From positions 52,310 through 116,309 of the forward strand of contig CAJTLC010000009.1 of the NCBI GenBank assembly GCA_910576995.1: a stretch of 64,000 nucleotides of DNA. Reading direction: 5' to 3'. Below the pieces are notes generated by a model. That model was not told the DNA's origin and ran no database searches. It saw only the letters and a program-made list of their open reading frames with translations. Both the position numbers and the translations under genes were made by a program. Positions 43,440 through 52,263 of the stretch are shown piece by piece; the first letter of the stretch is position 1, and each line of letters opens with the position of its first letter. The stretch comes from an uncultured Ruminococcus sp. GTDB lineage: Bacteria > Bacillota > Clostridia > Oscillospirales > Ruminococcaceae.

Positions 43440-44349
43440 CGTCCTCACCCTCGCCGTCGTCCTCTTCATTATAGCTGAAAAATCTCTCTCTGAAATCGTT
43501 CAGAAACGTTTCCGAAGCGATGTAATCGTCATAAGCCGCTTCGCCCTCCATAATGTAGAACGAACCTATAGTTCTTCCGTATTCCAGCATGGATTTTATA
43601 GCGACCTTATGCTGTTTGTAGTCGACAGCAGTAATATTCGTTTCGGCAAGATTCACCATACTGTTAAAGCTGTTGTCAAGATTATCGGCAAGACGCTTCC
43701 CGTCAGCCTGATTCATCATTGATGAAACAAGCGAACTTGTAATATACGCGCGCTCCTCCTCGCCGCCTGCAAACATTGAATACGTTATCAGCCTTTCGAT
43801 CTGGGAAGAATTAAGATACTGATCGCTGCCGTCGCCGTTGAATCCCGCCACATCCTCAGACACGGGATAAGTAACGCCGCCCAGAACATCGCAAAGCTTT
43901 ATAAGCGCCGCAGAATCGAGTTTCATATATCGATCGATCTCTATACCGAACACATGATTCGTAAATTCTACAGCCGCGCCTGCGCCTCCGTTTTCATAAG
44001 CCGTTCTGATACTCTGCTGCGTTTCTCCCACAAGCGCGATAGTATTTGACGGAATGCCGACGAATACCAGCTTTTTCTCCATAGGTATCGACCTCATGAG
44101 CAGGAATGTAGACGAAGTTTTCTTATTCTCGGGTTCGTCGAGAATGAACAGGATCGTATGATTATCAGCATAAGTTGTGGTAATTACCTGACGCGGAGTA
44201 GGTTCAGGAAGTTCCTTTTCAGCGCCCAGCAATCCCAGATGTTTCAGAAAAAGGAAGGTGCCGCCGCCGACAAGCAGAATTCCGATAAAAATAGTTACAA
44301 GATATGGAAGAGCAATGCTTCCGGCTTTCTTTTTTCTCTTTTTTGCCAT
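43429..44349 (-). CDS. LCP-like (LytR-CpsA-Psr) membrane protein
   Basis: The 306-residue protein has a basic start, one membrane helix (about 13-37) and an outer domain with LCP-like features: IRTAYENGGAGAAVEFTNHV, IDRYMKLDSAALIKLCDVLGGV and a later GGEEERAYITSSL. LCP enzymes transfer glycopolymers from undecaprenyl phosphate to the wall. The usual Arg and Asp residues near the N-terminal strand are not clearly present (SIPMEKKLVFVGIPSNT replaces the typical 'IPRDT' region), so catalysis is doubtful. It is the first gene of the operon with tatD and PP2C. The start ATG follows AAAGGAGTTTTACC. Confidence 0.78.
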   Translation of the reverse strand: MAKKRKKKAGSIALPYLVTIFIGILLVGGGTFLFLKHLGLLGAEKELPEPTPRQVITTTYADNHTILFILDEPENKKTSSTFLLMRSIPMEKKLVFVGIPSNTIALVGETQQSIRTAYENGGAGAAVEFTNHVFGIEIDRYMKLDSAALIKLCDVLGGVTYPVSEDVAGFNGDGSDQYLNSSQIERLITYSMFAGGEEERAYITSSLVSSMMNQADGKRLADNLDNSFNSMVNLAETNITAVDYKQHKVAIKSMLEYGRTIGSFYIMEGEAAYDDYIASETFLNDFRERFFSYNEEDDGEGEDDDQ

Positions 44350-44384
44350 GGTAAAACTCCTTTCATAATAGCCTGTCTGATATC

Positions 44385-44472
44385 ATGCAGATCAATTTTT
44401 TACTTGTGCCGGGCTATGCAAGGGGAGACTGTGTTCGCTTTATAAAACAGCATAGTAAAAATGGATTTGCAT
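44385..44472 (+). repeat. R2 palindromic element, copy b (short form)
   Basis: Arms ATGCAGATCAATTTTTTACT and TGGATTTGCAT (inverted) with the GTGCCGGGCTATGCAAGGGG segment match the ends of complete R2 copies. The central hairpins are lost. It lies between the LCP-like gene and the convergent promoter pair upstream of alr. Confidence 0.65.
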
Positions 44473-44644
44473 ATATACTACGAGGCGCGAAAATATTCAT
44501 ATTTTGCGGATAAAATAGTTTTTCCGCAGAGCAATGTTAAAAATTGTCGGATTAATTCCGCGAAACAGCGTTTATCCACAAGGTTTTCAACTTTTCAACA
44601 CTATGCAGAAAGTGGAAAATGTTAAAAAAACTTTTCATTCGCCC

Positions 44645-44672
44645 TTGCAAAAATCTGAATCTATGGTATAAT
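44645..44672 (+). promoter_or_regulatory. Rightward promoter of alr
   Basis: TTGCAA (44645-44650) and TATAAT (44667-44672) are 16 bases apart. The transcript would start near 44679, about 100 bases before alr. The block CTATGGTATAAT containing the -10 is repeated in inverted form at 44725-44736. Upstream, from 44473 to 44644, I see only AT-rich DNA with one isolated DnaA-box-like sequence. Confidence 0.7.
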
Positions 44673-44724
44673 AAAAAGTAGCAATGATCGCCGCAGATCA
44701 ATTGCGGAAAACAACGCTATGAAC

Positions 44725-44753
44725 ATTATACCATAGCAAACCATAAATTGCAA
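44725..44753 (-). promoter_or_regulatory. Leftward promoter facing the alr promoter
   Basis: On the minus strand TTGCAA (44753-44748) and TATAAT (44730-44725) are 17 bases apart. Transcription would start near 44718 and run leftward toward the LCP-TatD-PP2C operon, overlapping the start of the alr transcript by about 40 bases. The overlap contains a CCGCA/TGCGG hairpin. Confidence 0.65.
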
Positions 44754-44782
44754 GTATTATTTTTATTATAAGGAGAATTTTC

Positions 44783-45919
44783 ATGAAACCATATCTGAAA
44801 CGCGCATGGGCGGAGGTCTCTCTTGCCGCGTTAAAAAATAATGTCTCCGTCATAAAAAAACTGAATTCGCCCGAAACAGAAATAATGGCGGTAGTAAAAG
44901 CCGACGCCTATGGTCACGGCGACGAGCATATTATAAAATGCCTCGCCAACGACTGTGAAATCAAATATTTTGCAGTATCAAATCTTGACGAAGCTATTGC
45001 TGTAAGAAATTTCTGCCCCGAAGCGGAAATACTTATTCTAGGCTATACTCCCCCCGAATACGCCCATGAAATAGCCATGTACAACATAATTCAAGGCGTA
45101 GTATCCAAGGAATACGCCGAATCGCTGACAAAAAATACTCCCGACCCCATACGCTGTCACATAAAGATAGATACGGGAATGGGCAGGATAGGGCTGCGTT
45201 ATGATTCTCCGCAGGAATGCGCCGCCGAGATCGCCGAAATAATGAAGATAGGCAAGATAAATGTGGAAGGTATATACACTCATTTCGCCGTTGCCGACAG
45301 CGATTCTGCTGATAATATCGCTTATACCGACCGTCAGGAGCAGTTTATAATCAAAACCGACGACGCTCTTAAAGAAATGGGAATTCGCCTTGATCACGTT
45401 CATTTTATGAACAGCGCGGCTACCTGTTACAGAAATTCCCCGAAAAGCACCCTGTCGCGCGCAGGAATAATTCTCTACGGACTTCATCCCGATATCGCTC
45501 TCGATATTCCGTCGGCTCTGCGCCCCGTTATGGAGCTAAAAGCCGTCATTTCGCAGGTCAAGAACGTCGAAAGCGGTACTTGCATCAGCTATGGCAGAAC
45601 TTTTACGGCAGACCGCAAAATGCGCGTTGCGACCGTAACTATCGGCTATGCGGACGGGTATTCTCGGCTTCTTTCCTCAAAAGGAGAGATTCTCGTTCAC
45701 AGCAAGCGCTGTAAAATTATAGGAAGAGTATGCATGGATCAGCTTATGATAGACGTTTCCGATATTCCCGAAGCCAAATCTGGCGATATTGTAACGCTTA
45801 TCGGGCGCGACGGCGACGAGATAATTACCGCCGACGAACTTGCCGCGATATACGGCACTATCGGCTATGAAGTGGTATGCGGAATATCTAAGCGCGTACC
45901 AAGAATCTACATTGACTAA
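44783..45919 (+). CDS. alr: Alanine racemase
   Basis: The 378-residue PLP enzyme converts L- to D-alanine for peptidoglycan. The PLP lysine is Lys39 in AVVKADAYGHG. KIDTGMGRIGL and the GYADGYSR region are visible, and the second-subunit catalytic Tyr lies near SYGRTF or later. The N-terminus is the usual KRAWAEVSLAALKNN. The ATG follows AAGGAGAATTTTC. The radical SAM gene follows 11 bases downstream and is probably cotranscribed. Confidence 0.96.
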   Translation: MKPYLKRAWAEVSLAALKNNVSVIKKLNSPETEIMAVVKADAYGHGDEHIIKCLANDCEIKYFAVSNLDEAIAVRNFCPEAEILILGYTPPEYAHEIAMYNIIQGVVSKEYAESLTKNTPDPIRCHIKIDTGMGRIGLRYDSPQECAAEIAEIMKIGKINVEGIYTHFAVADSDSADNIAYTDRQEQFIIKTDDALKEMGIRLDHVHFMNSAATCYRNSPKSTLSRAGIILYGLHPDIALDIPSALRPVMELKAVISQVKNVESGTCISYGRTFTADRKMRVATVTIGYADGYSRLLSSKGEILVHSKRCKIIGRVCMDQLMIDVSDIPEAKSGDIVTLIGRDGDEIITADELAAIYGTIGYEVVCGISKRVPRIYID

Positions 45920-45930
45920 GGAGAATTATC

Positions 45931-46542
45931 ATGAAAGCAATGACTATATCTTACGAGGTTGGAAACAATCTTTATTTAAACTTTACAAATAAATGCCCGT
46001 GCGCTTGTACATTCTGCATAAGAAATCATGCCGACGGCGCATACGGTTCCGATTCGCTCTGGCTCGATCATGAGCCGACTATGGAAGAAATTTTTGCCGA
46101 TCTGAATAAACGCGATATGGTGAAATACAGCGAAGTAGTCTTCTGCGGCTACGGCGAGCCAACCTGCCGTCTCAATGCGGTTATCGCAGTTGCAAACGAA
46201 CTTAAAGCACGCCCGAACCGCCCTATTCTGAGAATCAACACGAACGGTCTTGGCGATCTGATCAACGAACGCCCGATAGCCGAAGAACTTTGCAGCGTTA
46301 TTGATATAATCTCCGTTTCGCTGAATGCAGGCACAAAAGACGAATATATGAAAGTTACGCGCCCGAAGTTTGACAACGCGTGGGAAGCGATGCAGAAATT
46401 CACATCCGACTGCGTAAAAACGGGAAATTCAGAAGTTATCATGTCTGTTGTGGACGTTATTCCTCAAGAACAGATAGAAGCTTCGCGGCTTCTTGCGGAT
46501 TCTCTCGGCGCTAAACTACGCGTTCGTGAATATGATGAATAA
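45931..46542 (+). CDS. Radical SAM protein, TatD-associated type
   Basis: The 203-residue protein has the iron-sulfur motif CxxxCxxC at Cys22, Cys26 and Cys29 (NKCPCACTFCIRN; Cys24 is extra). A GYGEPT segment and INTNGLGDL follow. It matches the compact TatD-linked radical SAM group, whose members are found with tatD; here tatD lies 2.5 kb away on the other strand. The reaction is unknown. The ATG follows AAGGAGAATTATC, 11 bases after alr. Confidence 0.85.
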   Translation: MKAMTISYEVGNNLYLNFTNKCPCACTFCIRNHADGAYGSDSLWLDHEPTMEEIFADLNKRDMVKYSEVVFCGYGEPTCRLNAVIAVANELKARPNRPILRINTNGLGDLINERPIAEELCSVIDIISVSLNAGTKDEYMKVTRPKFDNAWEAMQKFTSDCVKTGNSEVIMSVVDVIPQEQIEASRLLADSLGAKLRVREYDE

Positions 46543-46662
46543 AATTTATTAGAATTTGCCGATTTTCAACAAAATATTTTGTGCATATTTTTACGCCTTT
46601 TCTATGGAAATTTATGTGAAAATATGATATAATTGTCATAGTTGTAATTCAGGAGGTAATTT

Positions 46663-46791
46663 ATGACCAATAAAAAGAAAATAGTCATCGCTGCGTCAAT
46701 TTCTGCTGCCATAATTCTCGTCGGAACTGCCGCAGTCGGATTTGTCGCCTGTAAAAAAATCTATGAGAAAAAATACTTCTCCGTTAACTGA
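46663..46791 (+). CDS. Small single-pass membrane protein, 42 residues
   Basis: The ATG at 46663 has CAGGAGGTAATTT upstream, an excellent ribosome site, and the frame ends in TGA at 46791. A basic start (MTNKKK) is followed by a helix of about 22 hydrophobic residues (IVIAASISAAIILVGTAAVG) and a basic tail ending in KKIYEKKYFSVN. A TATAAT-like box lies about 35 bases upstream. I recognise no family; a membrane regulator is conceivable. It precedes ilvE by 29 bases. Confidence 0.65.
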   Translation: MTNKKKIVIAASISAAIILVGTAAVGFVACKKIYEKKYFSVN

Positions 46792-46820
46792 GAAATTATT
46801 ATAAAAAGAAGGTATATAAA

Positions 46821-47888
46821 ATGAAAATTAAATTTACAAAAGCAGAAACTTTAAAGAAAAAGCCGCAGCCCGGCGACGCTCTTGGCTTCGGTCACATCTT
46901 TACGGACTATATGCTCGTTATGCCCTACGACGAGGGTCAGGGCTGGCACGATCCTGAAATCAAGCCCTACGGTCCTATCGAACTCTCTCCTGCCGCTATG
47001 TGTCTCCACTACGGTCAGACCGTTTTCGAGGGAATGAAGGCTTACCGCACTTCGGAGGGAAAAGTTCAGCTTTTCCGTCCCGAAGAAAATTTCAAGAGAC
47101 TCAACGTTTCCAACGAGCGTCTCGTTATCCCGAATCTCCCCGAAGATCTGGCTATGAACTGCCTTATGGAGCTTCTTAAAATCGAGAAAGACTGGATTCC
47201 CTCAAAGGACGGCGAATCCCTCTACATCCGACCATACATCTTCGCCTGCGATCCTTTCCTCGGAGTTAAGCCCGGCGAACATTATCTCTTCATAATCATT
47301 CTTTCACCCTCCGGCGCTTACTACGCAAGCGGTCTCGACCCCGTAAATATCTATGTTGAAAGCAAGTATGTCCGTGCAGTCCGCGGTGGTATGGGCTTCG
47401 CCAAAACAGGCGGAAACTACGCCGCTTCTCTTATCGGTCAGGACGAGGCTCACAAGCAGAACTACTCGCAGGTTCTCTGGCTGGACGGCGTTGAGCAGAA
47501 ATATATCGAAGAAGTCGGCGCGATGAATATCTTCTTTGTTATCGACGGCGAAGTTGTGACTCCTATGCTTCAGGGCAGCATTCTTCCCGGAATCACGAGA
47601 AAGTCGGCTATTGACGTATGCAAATCCAAGGGTATCAAGGTAAGTGAAAGACGTATCACCATTCAGGAGATCGCCGACGCTTATGACGCAGGCAAGCTCG
47701 AAGAAGTATTCGGTACGGGTACTGCCGCTGTTATTTCGCCTGTAGGTCATCTCAAGTGGAACGACAAGATCATGGAGATCAACGGCAACAAGATCGGTAA
47801 AATCTCGCAGATGCTCTATGATACAATGACAGGTATCCAGTGGGGCAAGATCGAAGATACATTCGGCTGGACTGTTGAAGTTAAATAA
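46821..47888 (+). CDS. ilvE: Branched-chain amino acid aminotransferase
   Basis: The 355-residue class IV PLP aminotransferase transfers amino groups between glutamate and the keto acids of Leu, Ile and Val. YGQTVFEGMKAYR is at the substrate side, the PLP Lys lies in GMGFAKTGGNYAAS, and EVGAMNIFFV and GTGTAAVISPVG are typical of the long (type II) BCAT form. Length is normal. The ATG is preceded by AAAAGAAGGTATATAAA. Codon use is biased toward highly expressed forms. A terminator follows at 47905. Confidence 0.95.
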   Translation: MKIKFTKAETLKKKPQPGDALGFGHIFTDYMLVMPYDEGQGWHDPEIKPYGPIELSPAAMCLHYGQTVFEGMKAYRTSEGKVQLFRPEENFKRLNVSNERLVIPNLPEDLAMNCLMELLKIEKDWIPSKDGESLYIRPYIFACDPFLGVKPGEHYLFIIILSPSGAYYASGLDPVNIYVESKYVRAVRGGMGFAKTGGNYAASLIGQDEAHKQNYSQVLWLDGVEQKYIEEVGAMNIFFVIDGEVVTPMLQGSILPGITRKSAIDVCKSKGIKVSERRITIQEIADAYDAGKLEEVFGTGTAAVISPVGHLKWNDKIMEINGNKIGKISQMLYDTMTGIQWGKIEDTFGWTVEVK

Positions 47889-47904
47889 AAAATCTTATAA
47901 AAAC

Positions 47905-47935
47905 TATCCCGTATCAAACTCGATACGGGATTTCT
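47905..47935. terminator. Terminator after ilvE
   Basis: TATCCCGTATC and GATACGGGAT pair over about 10 bases with a 6-base loop, followed by TTCTTT. It touches the 3' end of the convergent kinase-like gene and can serve both. Confidence 0.88.
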
Positions 47936-48778
47936 TTATGCAAAGTATTCGTTTATTATATTAACAATTTCTTTTTCATGACTGTGAATCAAATCAAGAT
48001 GTAATTTCAACTGTTCATACCTTTCAAGGCATTGTTTCGGAGTTTTATTCGGAAAATTCTTCACTCCCCCGCGATATCGTTCCGCAAGCTCGGTCATAAT
48101 AAGAATTATGCCGAGATACAGCGAATTCTTCTCACCGTCTGTGATAATCCCTCCGACTCCGTCCGCAAATCCTCTTGTAACTTCGCGAACCGCTGTCAGG
48201 TCAAACTTTTCCGTAGTCACGGAACGTATCATATCGCCGTAATCAGCGCAGATATAGCCCCGCATCGCCGTATCAAAGTCAATAACAGCAGGCTTTTCGC
48301 CGAAAATTATATTGTCAGCTTTCGTATCTCCGTGGATATTCCGCTTCGGAATATCGGTAAGATCAAAATCATGAAGTTCCGCAATAGGAGTACCAAATTC
48401 AAAATCGCACGAATTCACAATTTTAAGGAATCGCCCTGCCGCATAACCATGAACATAATGCGAATATTCGCCGTAGTTTTCGATATATTTGTAAGCGCGC
48501 CATATTTCGCCGTCGTATTCAGTAAAATTTCCCGAATTCCCGACGAGATACTGCGGAACGGCTATCTCACGCTTATTTTCAAAAGCTTTTCCGATAAACG
48601 AAATATTCCTCATCACGATATCAGGATTAGAAAATATTGATCTATTAAGTGACTGCAAAATATATTTACCGCCGCTGCACGTAACCAGATACGTAGTATT
48701 TATATGACCGACTTTAATCTCGGATATCTGCTTTATATCGTGGATTCCGAAAAAATCGAGTATTCTGCCAGTTTTCAT
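47936..48778 (-). CDS. Phosphotransferase-family kinase (APH/choline-kinase fold)
   Basis: The 280-residue protein has a kinase-like fold with the catalytic loop NIHGDTKADNIIF (HGD...N) and the metal-binding VIDFDTAMRG (DFD). The N-lobe has GHINTTYLV and a Lys-bearing YILQSLN. Substrates in this family range from homoserine to choline and aminoglycosides. The sequence is closest in style to the small sugar- or N-acetylhexosamine-type kinases, but that is a weak guess. The ATG follows AAGGAGTTGTTTGT. Two upstream genes run in the same direction. Confidence 0.82.
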   Translation of the reverse strand: MKTGRILDFFGIHDIKQISEIKVGHINTTYLVTCSGGKYILQSLNRSIFSNPDIVMRNISFIGKAFENKREIAVPQYLVGNSGNFTEYDGEIWRAYKYIENYGEYSHYVHGYAAGRFLKIVNSCDFEFGTPIAELHDFDLTDIPKRNIHGDTKADNIIFGEKPAVIDFDTAMRGYICADYGDMIRSVTTEKFDLTAVREVTRGFADGVGGIITDGEKNSLYLGIILIMTELAERYRGGVKNFPNKTPKQCLERYEQLKLHLDLIHSHEKEIVNIINEYFA

Positions 48779-48801
48779 ACAAACAACTCCTTAGAGACTG
48801 T

Positions 48802-49317
48802 TCAGCATTTTTCTTTTTTATTGCCGAAAGCAAAAGAAATCAACGCTGACAGCAATAATACAAGCATGGATACTATATCCCACGCGTCACAAATAGGCTC
48901 TGATATCATTTTTGACAGCATTATATTTACAACAAATAAAAATGGAATACCTAACAAAAAAGATAAGCCCACAGCCGTTGACGTTTTTTTGCCGATACAT
49001 CTGAAAACAGCAAATATTAACCATAAAAATACGATCGATATCGCTGACATTACCGCACCAATTGAAAATACTTCTTTAGTTTTGAGCAGACAGCTTAACA
49101 GATACAAATACGGAATTACGAAAATACTTAATGATATTAAGCTTGCGGCAATTCTGTTTTTTCGTAATCTGATACACGGAAAAGACACGACCCATGCAAA
49201 TGCAATAGAACTGCCCGAAATCAGCGACCATGTCAAACCGCCTGATATCGCAATATCACATATGCAGCATATAATAATTCCCGCAAGAAGCGTAATTGAA
49301 AAAATAAGCGTGATCAT
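48802..49317 (-). CDS. Uncharacterised membrane protein, five helices
   Basis: The 171-residue product begins at the ATG 49317, one base after the stop of the upstream UPF0210 gene. It is almost wholly hydrophobic, with about five helices (SITLLAGIIICCICDIAI, SLISLSIFVIPYLYLLSCL and others) and ends in a short basic tail KKEKC. I recognise no family. No strong ribosome site precedes it, so translation probably depends on termination of the upstream gene. A longer frame overlapping that gene (to 49461) is less likely. Confidence 0.6.
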   Translation of the reverse strand: MITLIFSITLLAGIIICCICDIAISGGLTWSLISGSSIAFAWVVSFPCIRLRKNRIAASLISLSIFVIPYLYLLSCLLKTKEVFSIGAVMSAISIVFLWLIFAVFRCIGKKTSTAVGLSFLLGIPFLFVVNIMLSKMISEPICDAWDIVSMLVLLLSALISFAFGNKKEKC

Positions 49318-49318
49318 A

Positions 49319-50677
49319 TCAGTTTTTAAGGCTATGCATAGGCGCAGGAATGCGTCCGCCGCGGTTGATGAACTTCGCCGCGGATTTTTCTTTGATAGGC
49401 ATAACGGGTCCGCTTCCGAGAAGTCCGCCGAATTCAAGCATTTCGCCCTCTTTTTTGCCAATAGCAGGTATGAGACGAACTGCCGTAGTTTTTGTGTTGA
49501 CCATGCCGATCGCGGCTTCGTCGGCGATTATAGCGGAAATGGTTTCGGGCGAAATTTCGCCGGGAACTACTATCATATCAAGTCCCACGGAGCATACAGC
49601 CGTCATAGCTTCAAGTTTTTCAAGGCTGAGTACGCCTGCAACTGCCGCGTCTATCATGCCTGCGTCCTCGGATACGGGGATAAACGCGCCCGAAAGTCCG
49701 CCTACAGTTGAAGAAGCCATAACTCCGCCTTTTTTAACCGCGTCGTTCAGCATTGCAAGGCAAGCCGTAGTTCCGTGAGTTCCGCACATTTCCAGTCCCA
49801 TTTCCTCAAGAATATGCGCAACGCTGTCGCCTATAGCTGGAGTCGGAGCAAGCGAAAGATCGACGATTCCAAACGGAACGCCCAGCAATTCGGAAGCGCG
49901 CGCTCCTACAAGCTGTCCCATACGCGTGATCTTGAACGCCGTCTTTTTGATTATGTCAGCCAATTCGTTTATGGAAGCGTCGGGATATTTCGCCAATGCC
50001 GAGCGCACAACTCCGGGTCCCGATACGCCTACATGAATTTCACAGTCAGGCTCGCCCACGCCGTGGAATGCGCCTGCCATAAATGGATTATCCTCAACCG
50101 CGTTGCAGAAAATCACAAGCTTCGCCGCTCCTATGCAGTCGCGGTCGGCTGTTCTTTCGGCGGTTTCCTTTACGATCTGTCCCATAATTTTGACAGCGTC
50201 CATATTTATTCCGGACTTTGTCGACCCGATATTTACGGATGAGCAGATATTCTGCGTAACGTCCAGCGCTTCGGGGATAGAACGTATAAGAGCCTCGTCG
50301 CCTGCCGAAAATCCCTTATGTACGAGCGCGGAATATCCGCCTATGAAATTCACTCCGCAGGTATCGGCGGCGCGCTGGAGAGCCTTCGCGAATTTCACGG
50401 GATTTTCATTCGGGCAGGCAGCCGCAAGCATAGCTATCGGCGTAACGGAAATACGCTTATTCACTATCGGAATGCCGTATTCCTTTTCGATGCGCTGACC
50501 GACGGCAACAAGATTTCCTGCCTTTGAAACGATTTTTTCGTATACCTTTTCGCAAGCCCTGTCGATATCGGTATCAATGCAGTCAAGCAGCGAAATTCCC
50601 ATGGTAATGGTTCTGATGTCAAGGCATTCGTCCTGAATCATTCTTATGGTTTCGAGTATATTGTAAACATTAAGCAT
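49319..50677 (-). CDS. UPF0210/DUF711 (PFL-family) protein
   Basis: The 452-residue protein belongs to the conserved UPF0210 family, recognisable by the MLNVYNILETIRMIQDE start, RTITMGISLLDC and the Gly-rich GVSGPGVVRSAL and HGTTACLAMLNDA segments. Its fold is related to pyruvate-formate-lyase-like proteins, but no activity is established. The upstream gene at 50707 encodes its usual partner, an ACT-domain protein of UPF0237. Together they are widely conserved as a pair in Firmicutes. The start ATG follows AAAGGAAGCTTTTTAA. Confidence 0.92.
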   Translation of the reverse strand: MLNVYNILETIRMIQDECLDIRTITMGISLLDCIDTDIDRACEKVYEKIVSKAGNLVAVGQRIEKEYGIPIVNKRISVTPIAMLAAACPNENPVKFAKALQRAADTCGVNFIGGYSALVHKGFSAGDEALIRSIPEALDVTQNICSSVNIGSTKSGINMDAVKIMGQIVKETAERTADRDCIGAAKLVIFCNAVEDNPFMAGAFHGVGEPDCEIHVGVSGPGVVRSALAKYPDASINELADIIKKTAFKITRMGQLVGARASELLGVPFGIVDLSLAPTPAIGDSVAHILEEMGLEMCGTHGTTACLAMLNDAVKKGGVMASSTVGGLSGAFIPVSEDAGMIDAAVAGVLSLEKLEAMTAVCSVGLDMIVVPGEISPETISAIIADEAAIGMVNTKTTAVRLIPAIGKKEGEMLEFGGLLGSGPVMPIKEKSAAKFINRGGRIPAPMHSLKN

Positions 50678-50706
50678 TTAAAAAGCTTCCTTTCTGCGAC
50701 GTAGGC

Positions 50707-50976
50707 TTAAACATTGTGCATGGAGTTGAAAATATCCTCATGCATGGTATGAATGGAAAGTCCCAGTTTTTCGCCCAAAGCGGTCATATCGTCAACCAGA
50801 TCAGCGAAATCTCTTGTCATGCTGCCGATATCCACAAGCATTATCATCGCGAACATATCCTGCAAAACGCTCTGCGTTACTTCGATAACATTTACGCCCA
50901 TTTCCGAGCATACTCCGCTGACTTTATGAAGAATCCCCACATTGTCTTTGCCTATAACAGTTATTACAGCTTTCAT
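50707..50976 (-). CDS. ACT-domain protein, UPF0237 (GcvR-like)
   Basis: The 89-residue protein consists of one ACT domain: MKAVITVIGKDNVGILHKV, NVIEVTQSVLQDMFAMIMLVD, and a C-terminal helix. ACT domains bind small molecules, often amino acids. I chose the ATG at 50976 with GCGAGGTATAATT upstream. It precedes its partner UPF0210 by 29 bases in a leftward operon, suggesting a regulatory subunit for that protein. Confidence 0.9.
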   Translation of the reverse strand: MKAVITVIGKDNVGILHKVSGVCSEMGVNVIEVTQSVLQDMFAMIMLVDIGSMTRDFADLVDDMTALGEKLGLSIHTMHEDIFNSMHNV

Positions 50977-51013
50977 AATTATACCTCGCATATCTATTTA
51001 TTTTGCCGTTAAT

Positions 51014-51238
51014 ACGCAGATCAATTTTTCTTGTGCTGGATTATGCAAGGGGACTCTGTCCCCCTGCACCCCCTGCATAAGGGACGCAGTCCCTTATGAA
51101 TCCCGATATTAAATTACTTATGCACCCACAAGGGGTACATAAGTAATTTGAATAAGGATGATAAAGACCGATCTTTATGCAGGAGGTATAGGAAATCAAA
51201 GTTCTCTGTATAATACAATATAATAAAACTGATTTGCG
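51014..51238 (+). repeat. R2 cloverleaf element, copy c
   Basis: This copy of about 225 bp lies between the divergent ACT and PHP genes. Arms are ACGCAGATCAATTTTTCTTG and the weaker inverted right end. Internal hairpins include GGGGAC/GTCCCC, the perfect CATAAGGGAC/GTCCCTTATG, and the central AAATTACTTATG with CATAAGTAATTT. The right half is more degraded than the left. Beyond it, to 51408, I see only AT-rich DNA with a weak TATAAT box at 51369. Confidence 0.75.
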
Positions 51239-51408
51239 TGTATCTTAAACGGCAGACCTTTATAACCATTATAACATATTAATGTAAAAAAATAAAGACC
51301 TGAATTTAATTTTATTATTTAATATTATTTTTTTGTTTAAAACTATAGAAAAATATAAAGAATTGTGCTATAATAGATTTCAGAATAACTTTAAGAGGTG
51401 AAAAAATT

Positions 51409-52251
51409 ATGAATCTGATAGATTGTCACACACATACGCAGTATTCAATGGATTCCGAAGCCGATGCTGTTGCCATGATAGAGCGCGCTAAAGAACTCGG
51501 ACTTGCCGCTTATTCAATTACAGACCATTGCGAATGCAACTGCTGGTATCCGAAAGAACATTACGCCAATACGGAATTTTTCGAATATTTCAACTACAGC
51601 AAAGATTTTGAATCCTCCGTCGCGGCAGTTACCGCGCTTAAAGAAAGATTCGACGGCTTCAACCTTATATGCGGAACGGAACTCGGTCAGGCTACCCATG
51701 ATTTCGAGATCGCCGAAAAAGTCGCCGCCGATCCCCGTCTCGACTTTATTATCGCCTCCATTCATCAGATCAGGAACGCTCCCGACTTTTTCTACATAAA
51801 TTATCGCAATATGACCGCGGACGAACTCCATAAGCTTCTCGAAAAGTACTTTCTGGAAATAAACGAGCTGTGCAAATGGGGAAAATTCGACGTTCTCGGT
51901 CATCTCACTTACTGCGGCAGATACATGAAGATACGCCACAACATAGAACCCGATTTCACGCCATATGAGGATATTATTTACGACAGCCTGAAAACTCTCG
52001 CCGAAAACGGCAAGGGCATCGAAATAAATACTTCGGGTCTTAGACAGGGCTATGGAAGCCCGTTCCCGTCGCTGAAATACATAAAGATGTTCAGGGAAGC
52101 GGGAGGTGAAGCTATCTCCATAGGCTCGGACGCGCATAAAGTCAAAGATCTCGGCTCGCATATCGCAGAAGGCACGGAGATTGCGAAGCTTGCCGGGTTT
52201 GATCATGTTTGCTATTTCAAAAACAGAAAACCTAATTTTATAAAGATTTAA
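51409..52251 (+). CDS. PHP-family histidinol-phosphatase-like phosphoesterase
   Basis: The 280-residue protein has PHP motifs: IDCHTHTQYSMDSEA, SITDHCECNCWYP, GTELGQ, ASIHQI and GSDAHK. These bind a trinuclear metal centre. The closest characterised relatives are the HisK-type histidinol phosphatases, but no histidine gene is nearby, so the substrate remains open. The ATG follows AGAGGTGAAAAAATT. It is flanked by R2 copies c and d. Confidence 0.88.
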   Translation: MNLIDCHTHTQYSMDSEADAVAMIERAKELGLAAYSITDHCECNCWYPKEHYANTEFFEYFNYSKDFESSVAAVTALKERFDGFNLICGTELGQATHDFEIAEKVAADPRLDFIIASIHQIRNAPDFFYINYRNMTADELHKLLEKYFLEINELCKWGKFDVLGHLTYCGRYMKIRHNIEPDFTPYEDIIYDSLKTLAENGKGIEINTSGLRQGYGSPFPSLKYIKMFREAGGEAISIGSDAHKVKDLGSHIAEGTEIAKLAGFDHVCYFKNRKPNFIKI

Positions 52252-52263
52252 AACTATCTCACA

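Noticed and set aside
44572..44580. A perfect DnaA-box consensus, TTATCCACA, as a replication origin signal
   Set aside because: It stands alone, with no cluster of boxes, no dnaA or dnaN, and no AT-rich unwinding region arrangement. One 9-base match in 64 kb is not evidence of an origin.
49319..49461. A start at 49461 for the five-helix membrane protein
   Set aside because: The added 48 residues are translated from the UPF0210 gene region in another frame and have no ribosome site; the ATG at 49317 directly follows that gene's stop.
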